DNA from: Salinivirgaceae bacterium
GTDB taxonomy: Bacteria > Bacteroidota > Bacteroidia > Bacteroidales > SZUA-534
NCBI GenBank assembly: GCA_017557605.1
Contig: JAFYYJ010000122.1
Span: forward strand, 1-64,000
DNA length: 64,000 bases
Reading direction: 5' to 3'
How positions within the stretch are numbered: the first letter of the stretch is position 1; the number at the start of each line of letters is the position of its first letter. Shown piece after piece: positions 18,630 to 26,521 of this stretch. The notes under the pieces are model-generated. The model had not been told where the DNA came from, did no database searches, and saw nothing but the letters and a program-made list of their open reading frames with translations. A program made the position numbers and the translations under genes.

Positions 18630-19598
18630 ATGAAAAGTAAAGAAGAAATAATCAGAATTGCAGCTAACGTTATTGAGCAGGAAACCAATACGATAAGCTA
18701 TTTAAAAAATCTTATCGACAACGAGTTTGCAAAGGCTGTAGAGCTGATTTTCAACAGCAAAGGCCGGCTTGTAGTAACCGGCATAGGCAAAAGCGCCATT
18801 ATTGCGCAGAAGATTGTGGCCACCATGAACTCGACCGGCACCCCCGCCCTGTTCATGCACGCCGCCGACGCCATTCACGGTGATTTGGGCATGATTCAGG
18901 ACAACGATGTCGTGATGCTTCTGTCGCGGAGCGGCAGCACTCCCGAAATTAAAGTGCTGGTGCCTATTCTCAAGATTCGCCGCAACAAGATGATAGCCAT
19001 GGTGAGCGACACACAGTCGTATCTGGCGCAACAAGCCGATATTGTGATAAACGCCTTCGCCGCTCATGAGGCCTGCCCCAACAACCTTGCACCTACATCA
19101 AGCACCACAGCGCAGCTTGTCATGGGTGACGCACTGGCTGTGGCCCTGCTTGAATGCCGTGGTTTTACTCCAGCCGATTTTGCCAAATATCATCCGGGCG
19201 GAGCACTCGGCAAGAAACTGTATATGCGTGTCAGCGATTTGTATGTCAACAACGAAAAGCCTCAGGTTCAGGCAACCGACAATATCAAACGAGTGATTAT
19301 GGAGATGACCTCGAAGCGTTTGGGAGCCACCGTCGTGCTCGACAGCAACAGCAATCTGCTCGGTATCATCACCGACGGCGACCTGCGACGCATGCTTGTC
19401 TCGGAGCGAAACATAAACAATCTGACAGCCCAAGACATCATGTCAAAGAAACCGAAAACCATTGACGAGAACGAAATGGCTGTGAACGCTTTTCATCTAA
19501 TGGAGCAGAATCACATTACGCAACTTGTTGTCTTGCAAGAGGGAAAGTATGCTGGCATAATTCACATTCACGACATTCTGCAAGAGGGGATTGTTTAA
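18630..19598 (+). CDS. kdsD: KpsF/GutQ family sugar-phosphate isomerase (probable arabinose-5-phosphate isomerase)
   Basis: 322 residues from the ATG at 18630 (MKSKEEIIRIAANV). An upstream ATG at 18594 would add 12 residues that look unlike the family. An N-terminal SIS domain carries VTGIGKSAIIAQKI, the Ser-rich LLSRSGSTPEI and HPGGALGKKL. Two C-terminal CBS domains (about 205-322) contain LLGIITDGDLRRML and AGIIHIHDIL. Family members convert ribulose 5-phosphate to arabinose 5-phosphate, the first step to Kdo for lipopolysaccharide. No other Kdo gene is adjacent. The gene stands alone between recQ and the alpha-oxoamine synthase. Confidence 0.94.
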   Translation: MKSKEEIIRIAANVIEQETNTISYLKNLIDNEFAKAVELIFNSKGRLVVTGIGKSAIIAQKIVATMNSTGTPALFMHAADAIHGDLGMIQDNDVVMLLSRSGSTPEIKVLVPILKIRRNKMIAMVSDTQSYLAQQADIVINAFAAHEACPNNLAPTSSTTAQLVMGDALAVALLECRGFTPADFAKYHPGGALGKKLYMRVSDLYVNNEKPQVQATDNIKRVIMEMTSKRLGATVVLDSNSNLLGIITDGDLRRMLVSERNINNLTAQDIMSKKPKTIDENEMAVNAFHLMEQNHITQLVVLQEGKYAGIIHIHDILQEGIV

Positions 19599-19695
19599 TA
19601 GGCATAAGGTTTAAGACAAACGTAAGTGAATTGCGAAAGCATTTCGTCTTTAAAAATTAAGCCAAAATACCACTATAATAATCCATTGTAAAGAA

Positions 19696-19703
19696 TACTT
19701 TTG
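19696..19703 (+). promoter_or_regulatory. Putative -7 element (TACTTTTG) of the alpha-oxoamine synthase gene
   Basis: TACTTTTG matches TAnnTTTG, 33 bases before the ATG. No clear -33 box at the standard spacing. Confidence 0.5.
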
Positions 19704-19736
19704 CGTCAATTTAGAAACATCTAAAACTTTATATAA

Positions 19737-21002
19737 ATGGATATTTTTGAGAGAATAGAGGAATCGTCGGGCGGTCCGTTGGGACAGTACCGCGAGCAAG
19801 TTGAAGGCTACTACTCGTTCCCGAAACTTGAGGGCGAGATTGGCCCGCATATGCGTTTCCAGGACAAAGACGTTTTGTGCTGGAGTTTGAACAACTATCT
19901 GGGCCTGGCCAACCACCCCGAAATCCGCAAGGTTGACGGCGAGGCTGCCGTACGCTGGGGTCTGGCTTATCCTATGGGTAGCCGTATGCTCACCGGCAAC
20001 TCTGACCTTCACGAGAAGTTCGAGCGCATGCTTGCAAAATTCGAGAAGAAAGAGGCTGCTTTCCTGTTCAACTTTGGTTATCAAGGAATTGTGTCGGCAA
20101 TCGACTCGCTGCTGTCGCGCCACGACATAATTGTGTTCGACGCCGAGTGCCACGCCTGCCTAATGGACGGCAAGCGTCTGCACCAAGGCAAGGCCTACTC
20201 GTACAAGCACAACGACATTGAAAGCTGCGAGAAGAAACTGAAAGTGGCTTGCAAAGAGGCCGAGGAGCAAGGCGGCGGCGTACTGCTCATCACCGAGGGC
20301 GTTTACGGTATGACCGGCGCACTTGGCATTCTTGACCAGATTGCAGCTCTCAAAAAGAAATACAAATTCCGCATTATGATTGACGACGCCCACGGCTTTG
20401 GCGTGATGGGTCCTCACGGACGCGGCACATCGGAGCACTTCGGCGTAATGGACGACATTGACATCTACATTGGCGCTTACGCTAAATCAATGGCAATCAT
20501 CGGCGGTTTCATCGCTTCGAAAAAGTCGGTTATCGACTACCTGCGCTACAACATGCGCTCGCAGATTTATGCAAAGGCTCTGCCAATGCCGATTGTCGAG
20601 GGCTGCATCAAGCGTCTTGAGATTATCGACAGCCCCGAGGGCGACGAGCTCCGCAACAAACTGTGGACAATCACCCGTCGCTTACAGGACGGTTTCCGCA
20701 ATCTTGGTTTCGACATCGGTCCGGCCGAGGCTTGCGTATCGCCGGTACACATTCAGGGCGGCCCTGAGCAGGCAACAGCAATGGCATACGACCTGCGCGA
20801 GAACTACAAGATTTTCTGCTCAATTGTGGTTTACCCCGTAATCCCGCCGGGAATGGTAATCTTCCGTATTATCTCAACTGCCGCTCACTCAATTGAGGAC
20901 GTTGACTACACGCTGAACGCATTCAAGGAAATCAAAGAGAAACTCGACAAAGGATACTACGACAACAGCGGTATCCAGGCAAATGCAAGTCTGATGGACT
21001 AA
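19737..21002 (+). CDS. Alpha-oxoamine synthase family PLP enzyme (serine palmitoyltransferase / KBL-like)
   Basis: 421 residues. Fold type I PLP enzyme that joins an amino acid to an acyl thioester with loss of CO2. Family features: WSLNNYLGLANHPE near 45-60, MGSRMLTGN, IDDAHGFGVMG, and the PLP lysine K250 in AYAKSMA. It is longer than typical serine palmitoyltransferases (about 395 residues) and carries its own N-terminus (MDIFERIEESSGGPLGQYRE). Bacteroidota use such enzymes for sphingolipids or sulfonolipids, and for 2-amino-3-ketobutyrate formation. Substrate cannot be decided here. It has its own promoter-like element and terminator. No threonine dehydrogenase or 3-ketosphinganine reductase is adjacent. 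Confidence 0.9.
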   Translation: MDIFERIEESSGGPLGQYREQVEGYYSFPKLEGEIGPHMRFQDKDVLCWSLNNYLGLANHPEIRKVDGEAAVRWGLAYPMGSRMLTGNSDLHEKFERMLAKFEKKEAAFLFNFGYQGIVSAIDSLLSRHDIIVFDAECHACLMDGKRLHQGKAYSYKHNDIESCEKKLKVACKEAEEQGGGVLLITEGVYGMTGALGILDQIAALKKKYKFRIMIDDAHGFGVMGPHGRGTSEHFGVMDDIDIYIGAYAKSMAIIGGFIASKKSVIDYLRYNMRSQIYAKALPMPIVEGCIKRLEIIDSPEGDELRNKLWTITRRLQDGFRNLGFDIGPAEACVSPVHIQGGPEQATAMAYDLRENYKIFCSIVVYPVIPPGMVIFRIISTAAHSIEDVDYTLNAFKEIKEKLDKGYYDNSGIQANASLMD

Positions 21003-21024
21003 TCGGATAAGCGATATTTTTAAA

Positions 21025-21056
21025 AGCCGTGCCCGCAATTGGGTGCGGCTTTTTTA
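21025..21056 (+). terminator. Intrinsic terminator of the alpha-oxoamine synthase gene
   Basis: 10-bp stem AGCCGTGCCC / GGGTGCGGCT (two G-U pairs) with a 6-base loop, followed by T6. Confidence 0.9.
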
Positions 21057-21088
21057 TTTATTGAAGGATTGATTTATTGAAGGATTGA
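21057..21088. repeat. Perfect 2 x 16-bp tandem repeat
   Basis: TTTATTGAAGGATTGA occurs twice back to back, right after the terminator. A second near-repeat follows: CTCAACCCTCTAAAC at 21108-21122 and CTCAACCTTCTAAAC at 21131-21145. Confidence 0.8.
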
Positions 21089-21161
21089 ATGAAAACGGGC
21101 AACTTTCTCAACCCTCTAAACCGCACAGCGCTCAACCTTCTAAACTCTTACCCCTTACCAC

Positions 21162-21599
21162 TTACCTTTCACCCACTACCTTCAGCGCTTCTGCGATAAT
21201 TTCGGCGTGGTCGAAGGCCAAGGGTGGCAGATTGTTGATTGGAAACCAACACAAGGTTTTGGCATCGTCGGCGGCAGAGGCCTGCTGCGGATTGTCGGTG
21301 TAGCCCCAATAGGCAACAGTGATGGTGTGTCCGCGTGGGTCACGGCCGGGTTTGCCGAATGCTCCAAATTGGTGCAGCTCAACGCCCACAAGGTTTGTTT
21401 CTTCGCGCAACTCACGTGCGGCGGCATCGGCAAGGTCTTCGTTCTCATCAACAAAGCCGCCGGGCAGTGCCCAACAGCCGGCAAATGGATTGTTCCGGCG
21501 TTCGATTAGCAGAATCTCGAGCCCCGATGCGGCGCGGTGCAGAACTGCCATATCAACCGTAACGGCCGGGCGTGGATATTGGTATGTAAAACGGCCCAT
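21162..21599 (-). CDS. NUDIX hydrolase
   Basis: 145 residues. The NUDIX box is complete: GGFVDENEDLADAAARELRE followed by ETNL, around residues 47-70, with the metal-binding REE present. The N-terminal region (PRPAVTVDMAVLHR) and the later GRDPRGHTITVAYWG are typical of ADP-ribose pyrophosphatase or 8-oxo-dGTPase-like members. Substrate is uncertain. It is the last gene of a minus-strand run that includes the small membrane peptide and NlpC/P60 gene. The start ATG at 21599 is close (7 bases) to the stop of the small upstream frame, consistent with cotranscription. Confidence 0.92.
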   Translation of the reverse strand: MGRFTYQYPRPAVTVDMAVLHRAASGLEILLIERRNNPFAGCWALPGGFVDENEDLADAAARELREETNLVGVELHQFGAFGKPGRDPRGHTITVAYWGYTDNPQQASAADDAKTLCWFPINNLPPLAFDHAEIIAEALKVVGER

Positions 21600-21606
21600 A
21601 AGTCAG

Positions 21607-21702
21607 CTATTTATCTTCCATTTTATGCTTAGAATAGAAGAAGAGTGCCACAACTATAATTATGAGCACCAAAGCCACTTTAACTGTCAACGAGTAAGTC
21701 AT
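21607..21702 (-). CDS. Possible 31-residue single-helix membrane peptide
   Basis: A short frame MTYSLTVKVA-LVLIIIVVAL-FFYSKHKMEDK sits between the NlpC/P60 stop (17 bases upstream) and the NUDIX start (7 bases downstream). It encodes one hydrophobic helix (about residues 8-23) followed by a basic/acidic tail, giving an inside-positive topology. The tight spacing in the same direction supports translation within an operon. There is no Shine-Dalgarno sequence, as usual in Bacteroidota. Coding status rests on context and composition only. Confidence 0.55.
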   Translation of the reverse strand: MTYSLTVKVALVLIIIVVALFFYSKHKMEDK

Positions 21703-21719
21703 GACGAGGCCGTTAAGAA

Positions 21720-22505
21720 TCAATCGTTTATGATTCTGTTCACAAGTCTGAGCTTATGTGTGTATTTGTTTATCTCTCTATTGAATATGCCCTGGTGGTC
21801 GACAAGGTCGACACGAACACGGCCGTATGAGGCATGCACAATCTGCCCGCCCTCGACAATCATTCCCACATGAATAATGTTGCCGTCCTCGTTGTCGAAA
21901 AAGGCGAGGTCGCAAGGCTGGGCTTCACCGATAAACGGTACCGGCATGCCGACAATTGCTTGCTGCGATGCGTTGCGCGGAAGATTGACACCAACAGTGC
22001 TGAACAGCACTTGGGTGAGGCCCGAACAATCGATGCCGAGCATGGTTTTTCCACCCCAAAGATAAGGCGAACCTACAAAGGCGTCGGCAAGCGATGTAAC
22101 TGCAAGGCGCTTGTTGCTTATGGTTTGATAATCAGAATAATGCGAATACAAGTGCTGGCCTATCTCGATATTGAAGTTTGGTCCGCGACCATAAAGGATT
22201 GAGCCGGCAGGCATTGGCAGCTGCCATTGTCCGTCGACAATGACGAAATCGAGCGGGCGGTTTGACGCGCGGCGCTCCATTGACAGCAGTCGTCCAAGCT
22301 GCTCATCGGCTATTGGTTCAAGAAGTTTGCTGTTTATCCAGCCCTCGGTGTTGTCGCTTTCAATTTTTATGTGACACCATTTTTCTGTCGATTCCACTAC
22401 CCGATATAACTCGCCAAAGAGAATTTGTGTCTCTAATTCAGCTGTTTCGCTTGGCTGGGTGCGAACTGGAATAAAACTTTGATTGCAAAAATATGTCTCG
22501 CTCAT
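21720..22505 (-). CDS. NlpC/P60 (C40) family cell-wall hydrolase with SH3 domain
   Basis: 261 residues from the ATG at 22505. A longer in-frame start at 22547 is rejected because the promoter element at 22534-22541 lies inside it. The N-terminal half holds SH3-like segments (VVESTEKWCHIKIES, GWINSKLLEP). The C-terminal NlpC/P60 domain has the catalytic C160 in GIDCSGLT and H212 in IIHVGMI. Such enzymes cut the D-Glu-meso-DAP bond of peptide stems, often in murein recycling. No signal peptide is evident, which fits a recycling dipeptidyl-peptidase VI-type role in the cytoplasm. That role is inference. Confidence 0.93.
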   Translation of the reverse strand: MSETYFCNQSFIPVRTQPSETAELETQILFGELYRVVESTEKWCHIKIESDNTEGWINSKLLEPIADEQLGRLLSMERRASNRPLDFVIVDGQWQLPMPAGSILYGRGPNFNIEIGQHLYSHYSDYQTISNKRLAVTSLADAFVGSPYLWGGKTMLGIDCSGLTQVLFSTVGVNLPRNASQQAIVGMPVPFIGEAQPCDLAFFDNEDGNIIHVGMIVEGGQIVHASYGRVRVDLVDHQGIFNREINKYTHKLRLVNRIIND

Positions 22506-22533
22506 TTTGCGGTTATTATTTTTTTTGAAGCCC

Positions 22534-22541
22534 CAAATATA
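22534..22541 (-). promoter_or_regulatory. Putative -7 element (TATATTTG) of the NlpC/P60 gene
   Basis: TATATTTG on the minus strand, 28 bases before the ATG at 22505. Decides the start of the NlpC/P60 gene. Confidence 0.55.
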
Positions 22542-22631
22542 AGGCATTCAAGCTATACTTGTCAGATAACGAACCCAATATGCGACAAAAATGCAATGTA
22601 TTTTTGCCTAAAAATAAATGCCTTACGGCGG

Positions 22632-22661
22632 TTCTTTTTGTTCCGCAAGAAACAAAAAAGA
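22632..22661 (-). terminator. AU-rich hairpin after prs, possible terminator
   Basis: Arms TCTTTTTTGTTTC and GGAACAAAAAGA on the minus strand form a long A-T-rich stem about 10 bases after the prs stop. No T run follows the stem, so it may be a repeat or a weak terminator. Confidence 0.4.
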
Positions 22662-22671
22662 CTATCCGTTT

Positions 22672-23607
22672 TTAGAAGATAAAATTCGAACTGATTGACC
22701 TCTCTTGATAAACACTCTTAATGGTGTTTGCGAACAAATCAGCAACCGAAAGAACCGTTATCTTACTGCATTCCTGCTTCAAAGGAATGGTGTCGGTGGT
22801 GATGATTTCAGTTATCGGCGAATCCATAAGACGCTCATAGGCCGGACCCGACAGAATGGGGTGCGTGGCCATTACACGAACGCTACTTGCGCCTTGGTCC
22901 ATAATCACTTGTGCGGCTTTGGTGATGGTTCCGGCGGTGTCAATCATATCGTCGATGATGACAACGTTGCGGTCCTTCACATCACCGATGATGCGCAACT
23001 CATCAACCACATTGGCTTTTGCACGGTGCTTGTGACCGATGGCCATTGGTGCGTTCAGGTATTGAGCATAGGCGTTGGCGCGCTTTGAACCACCCATATC
23101 AGGCGCTGCAATTGTCAGGTCTTTAATGTTTTGGCTACGCAGATACGGTACAAAAATCGACGATGCGTACAAGTGGTCGACTGGCAGATTGAAGAAGCCT
23201 TGAATCTGGTCGGCGTGCAGGTCCATTGTGATGACACGCGACACACCGGCAGCTGTGAGCAGGTCTGCAACCAATTTTGCGCCTATCGAAACGCGCGGAC
23301 GGTCTTTGCGGTCCTGGCGGGCGAAGCCGAAATAAGGCATCACAGCGATAATCTTGTAGGCTGAAGCGCGTTTGGCTGCATCAATCATCATCAGCAACTC
23401 AAGCAGATTGTCGCTCGGTTGGAATGTCGATTGGATGATGAAAAGATTTGAGCCGCGGACGGTTTCTTCGTACGATGTGGCAAATTCGCCGTCGGCAAAG
23501 TGCTGAACCAAAGAGCGGCCTAATGTTATACCATAACTGTCGGCAATTTTCTCAGCAAGATAGCGCGTTGCGGTTCCTGAAAACAATTTTATTGGCGCGG
23601 ATAACAT
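22672..23607 (-). CDS. prs: Ribose-phosphate pyrophosphokinase (PRPP synthetase)
   Basis: 311 residues. Makes PRPP from ribose 5-phosphate and ATP for nucleotide, histidine and tryptophan synthesis. Class I motifs are clear: FSGTATRYLAEKIA, the ATP-binding YFGFARQDRKDRPR, DLHADQIQGFF, and the PRPP-binding VVIIDDMIDTAGT. Length is normal for the family. It stands between engB and the NlpC/P60 gene with its own promoter-like element, so it is probably transcribed alone. Confidence 0.98.
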   Translation of the reverse strand: MLSAPIKLFSGTATRYLAEKIADSYGITLGRSLVQHFADGEFATSYEETVRGSNLFIIQSTFQPSDNLLELLMMIDAAKRASAYKIIAVMPYFGFARQDRKDRPRVSIGAKLVADLLTAAGVSRVITMDLHADQIQGFFNLPVDHLYASSIFVPYLRSQNIKDLTIAAPDMGGSKRANAYAQYLNAPMAIGHKHRAKANVVDELRIIGDVKDRNVVIIDDMIDTAGTITKAAQVIMDQGASSVRVMATHPILSGPAYERLMDSPITEIITTDTIPLKQECSKITVLSVADLFANTIKSVYQERSISSNFIF

Positions 23608-23650
23608 AAATAATTGATTTTCAAAAAATTATTTTTAAAATCATCACCGA

Positions 23651-23658
23651 CAAAATTA
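23651..23658 (-). promoter_or_regulatory. Putative -7 element (TAATTTTG) of prs
   Basis: TAATTTTG on the minus strand, 43 bases before the prs ATG. No clear -33 box. Confidence 0.45.
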
Positions 23659-23771
23659 CAAATAATTTGTATCGCTGCGTGTTTTTTCCGAAACATTGTG
23701 ACCAAAATATCAACAAATGGTTAAGTAGCTGATAGTGTGAAAAATGCTGAGAGTAAAGTGGAAATTGGTTT

Positions 23772-24371
23772 TCAATTCTCAGTTTTATTTGTCTCATCAA
23801 TAAAATCGAGAATCTCATCGCGCCCCTCGCGTTTTTCCGACGATGTGACGAAACACGGCGGCAGCTCTTCCCAATCTTCGAGCAGTTGCTGCTTGTAAAT
23901 GTCTGTGTTTTTGATTAATGCTGTTTTTGAAAGTTTGTCAGCCTTGGTGAAGACGATGGCAATGGGAATGCCCTGCTCTCCTGCCCAACGGATGAACTCG
24001 ATGTCGATGGCAAGCGGGTTGTGGCGGCTGTCGACAAGGATGAACAGGCAGTAAAGGTTCTCACGGTTGCGGATGTAGTCGCCAATGAACGACTGCCATA
24101 TGCGGCGCTCACTGCGGGCCGATTTGGCGTAGCCATATCCCGGAAGGTCAACCAGATACCAATTTTTATTGATAACGAAGTGATTGATTGTCTGTGTCTT
24201 GCCTGGCGTACCCGACACTTTGGCGAGTTTCTGGTTGTTTGTCAGCATGTTGATGAGCGAGCTCTTGCCCACGTTCGAGCGACCGATGAATGCGTACTCA
24301 GGCATTGTCGGGGGCGGGCATTTCCGGAAATCGGTGTTGCTCATTACAAATTCAGCTGACTTTACTTCCAT
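23772..24371 (-). CDS. engB: Ribosome biogenesis GTP-binding protein EngB/YsxC
   Basis: 199 residues. TRAFAC-class GTPase needed for late 50S subunit assembly. P-loop [10 protein letters not shown] is at 30-39, the G2 segment GKTQTINHF follows, G3 is [10 protein letters not shown]4 is TKADK and G5 is TSSEKREG. Length and motif order are typical. It may be transcribed alone. The upstream gap to the GIN-domain gene contains an imperfect palindrome rather than an obvious promoter. Confidence 0.97.
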   Translation of the reverse strand: MEVKSAEFVMSNTDFRKCPPPTMPEYAFIGRSNVGKSSLINMLTNNQKLAKVSGTPGKTQTINHFVINKNWYLVDLPGYGYAKSARSERRIWQSFIGDYIRNRENLYCLFILVDSRHNPLAIDIEFIRWAGEQGIPIAIVFTKADKLSKTALIKNTDIYKQQLLEDWEELPPCFVTSSEKREGRDEILDFIDETNKTEN

Positions 24372-24413
24372 TTGTTTGGTGAATCGGTGAATTGTTTAAT
24401 CGGTGAACCGGTT

Positions 24414-24441
24414 GTAGAGACGATGCGCACTTCGCCTCTAC
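24414..24441. repeat. Imperfect intergenic palindrome
   Basis: GTAGAGACGATGCG and CACTTCGCCTCTAC pair over 11 of 14 positions. It sits between engB and the GIN-domain gene, next to short repeats (AATCGGTGAA twice, TCGTAATTCGTAATTG). There is no T run, so it is not a standard terminator. Confidence 0.6.
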
Positions 24442-24467
24442 CCCTATAGTCTCGTAATTCGTAATTG

Positions 24468-25130
24468 TTATTCTTCTTCCGGTTTTATTTCGCCTTTCGA
24501 GCTTTCTTTTTTCTCGATTTTCGGTGAGCCGATGTAGATGATGCTTGCTTTTTCGGCAATATCAGCCACAATTTTATCCGACACTTTCGGGCGAGCGATA
24601 CCGGCTTTCATATCGGCGTAAAAAATGTTGCAGTCCAACTCATCAGCAGCATACGAGCCACCTGTTGATGTCTTGAGCTGAACAGCACGTGATTTTCCTG
24701 TAAGTCTGACAAAACCACCGCGAACCACCAAAACGTTAATGGAGTCGCACTCAACAAGCAAATCGAGCTCACTGCCGGCACCAGCCTCAAGATGCAGAGA
24801 GTCAGCTTTAATGGCTCCACTGGTGAAACATTTTGCGTTGCCGCCCAGCTCAATGGCGTCCAACTTCGGACAACCGACAGTCACCACCACGTTGCTCTGG
24901 CGCGTAACAGCCTCAGCATTAATGCGTAACTGACCGTCAACCACTTTGTATGTAACTTTATCAGTTTTCCCGGCATTGACCGTAACACTCTGCGGCTGAC
25001 CATATTTGACGCTCACTTCCATTTTGCCGAAAACCTTTATTTTGGTGAATTCGGGCAGGTCTGTCTGAGCTGTGGCTGTGAGCGAATATGCCAACACCAT
25101 AATCGCTGCAATGGCCCTTATCAGTTTCAT
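24468..25130 (-). CDS. Secreted GIN-domain (DUF2807) protein
   Basis: 220 residues from the ATG at 25130. A TTG start at 25139 would add three residues and is less likely. A signal peptide (MKLIRAIAAIMVLAYSLTATA) is cut before QTDL. The mature region (about 22-200) is a repeated beta-strand pattern (VTVNAGKTDKVTYKVVDGQLRINAEA, ...CPKLDAIELGGNAKCF) typical of the GIN/adhesin-head right-handed beta fold. The tail is Lys/Glu-rich. These proteins are common envelope proteins of Bacteroidota with no known enzyme activity. No partner gene is adjacent. Confidence 0.88.
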   Translation of the reverse strand: MKLIRAIAAIMVLAYSLTATAQTDLPEFTKIKVFGKMEVSVKYGQPQSVTVNAGKTDKVTYKVVDGQLRINAEAVTRQSNVVVTVGCPKLDAIELGGNAKCFTSGAIKADSLHLEAGAGSELDLLVECDSINVLVVRGGFVRLTGKSRAVQLKTSTGGSYAADELDCNIFYADMKAGIARPKVSDKIVADIAEKASIIYIGSPKIEKKESSKGEIKPEEE

Positions 25131-25217
25131 AATTAACAATTTATATTTTATTATCTAATCAAGGTAATCCAACAAGAACTTTGGTTTCTATTTTGGATTC
25201 GTTTGGTTAGCAATCAA

Positions 25218-26504
25218 TTAAATCTTTGCCAAAGCCTGGTCCAAATCGGCGATGATGTCCTCAACATCCTCAATACCAACCGAGAAGCGGATAAGGTCTG
25301 GTTTAACACCGGCCTCAAGCAGTTGCTCGTCAGTCAACTGACGGTGGGTGTGGCTTGCAGGGTGAAGCACGCAGGTGCGGGCATCGGCAACGTGAGTTAC
25401 AATGCAGGCAAGCTGCAGACTGTCCATAAAGGTGATAGCCTTCTCGCGGCCGCCCTTAACGCCGAATGTTACCACACCGCACGACTGGCCGTTGGTGAAC
25501 TGTTTCTGAGCCAGCTCGTAGTACGGACTCGACTTCAGACCTGAATAGTTAACCCAAGCCACTTTCGGGTGTTTCTCAAGATATTCGGCAACTGCCTGAG
25601 CGTTAGCGCAGTGACGCGGCATACGCACGTGCAGAGTTTCAAGTCCGAGGTTGAGCAAGAATGCGTTCTGCGGTGCCTGAATCGAGCCAAGGTCGCGCAT
25701 CAGTTGGGCTGTGGCTTTGGTGATGTATGCACCCTTGCCGAAAGCCTTGCTGTAGGCCAGTCCGTGGTACGACGGGTCGGGTTGGGTCAGGCCGGGGAAC
25801 TTGTCTTTGTGAGCTTCCCAGTCGAAGTTACCGCTATCGACAATGCAGCCGCCAACGTTGGTGGCGTGGCCGTCCATATATTTGGTGGTGGCGTGAGTCA
25901 CAATGTCGCAGCCGAACTCAAACGGACGGCAGTTGATTGGTGTCGGGAAAGTGTTGTCAACAATCAAAGGCACACCGTGTGAGTGAGCAATGCGGGCGAA
26001 TTTCTCGATGTCGAGCACGCTCAAAACCGGATTGGCGATGGTCTCGCCGAACAAGCATTTGGTGTTCGGGCGGAAAGCCTTGCTGATTTCCTCTTCCGAA
26101 GCGTCGGGGTCAACAAATGTGCACTCAATGCCTAACTTCTTCATTGTCACGGCAAAAAGATTGTATGTTCCTCCATAGATGGTTGATGATGAAACAAAAT
26201 GGTCGCCGGCCTCGCAAACGTTGAACACGGCATAGAAACTTGCAGCCTGGCCCGACGATGTAAGCATTGCTGCAACACCGCCCTCGAGTGCGCAGATTTT
26301 TGCTGCAACTGCGTCATTCGTAGGATTTTGCAGACGAGTGTAGAAATAGCCCGAAGCCTTCAGGTCGAACAAATCGGCCATTTGCTCGGTGTTGTCGTAT
26401 TTGAACGTTGTGCTTTGGTAGATGGGCAGCACACGCGGCTCGCCCTTGGTCGGCTTCCAGCCTTCTTGCACACAGATGGTGCCTAAATTGTGTTTTTTAC
26501 TCAT
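25218..26504 (-). CDS. metY: O-acetylhomoserine aminocarboxypropyltransferase (sulfhydrylase)
   Basis: 428 residues. Cys/Met metabolism PLP enzyme that makes homocysteine from O-acetylhomoserine and sulfide. The PLP lysine is K208 in TTKYMDGH. Other family motifs: YTRLQNPTNDAVAAKIC, SSGQAASFY and the C-terminal HPASHTHRQL and IRFSVGIEDVEDI. Length over 420 and the insertion pattern favour MetY over MetB/MetC (about 380-390). It starts 17 bases after the stop of the upstream glycosyltransferase gene, so the two may be cotranscribed. No SAM riboswitch is visible in that short gap. Confidence 0.96.
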   Translation of the reverse strand: MSKKHNLGTICVQEGWKPTKGEPRVLPIYQSTTFKYDNTEQMADLFDLKASGYFYTRLQNPTNDAVAAKICALEGGVAAMLTSSGQAASFYAVFNVCEAGDHFVSSSTIYGGTYNLFAVTMKKLGIECTFVDPDASEEEISKAFRPNTKCLFGETIANPVLSVLDIEKFARIAHSHGVPLIVDNTFPTPINCRPFEFGCDIVTHATTKYMDGHATNVGGCIVDSGNFDWEAHKDKFPGLTQPDPSYHGLAYSKAFGKGAYITKATAQLMRDLGSIQAPQNAFLLNLGLETLHVRMPRHCANAQAVAEYLEKHPKVAWVNYSGLKSSPYYELAQKQFTNGQSCGVVTFGVKGGREKAITFMDSLQLACIVTHVADARTCVLHPASHTHRQLTDEQLLEAGVKPDLIRFSVGIEDVEDIIADLDQALAKI

Positions 26505-26521
26505 TATGTATAAAGCTTATG

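Noticed and set aside
22506..22547. Longer N-terminus for the NlpC/P60 protein
   Set aside because: The TATATTTG promoter element lies inside this extension.
26505..26521. SAM-responsive riboswitch upstream of metY
   Set aside because: Only 17 bases separate metY from the upstream gene, which is too short for a known SAM riboswitch.
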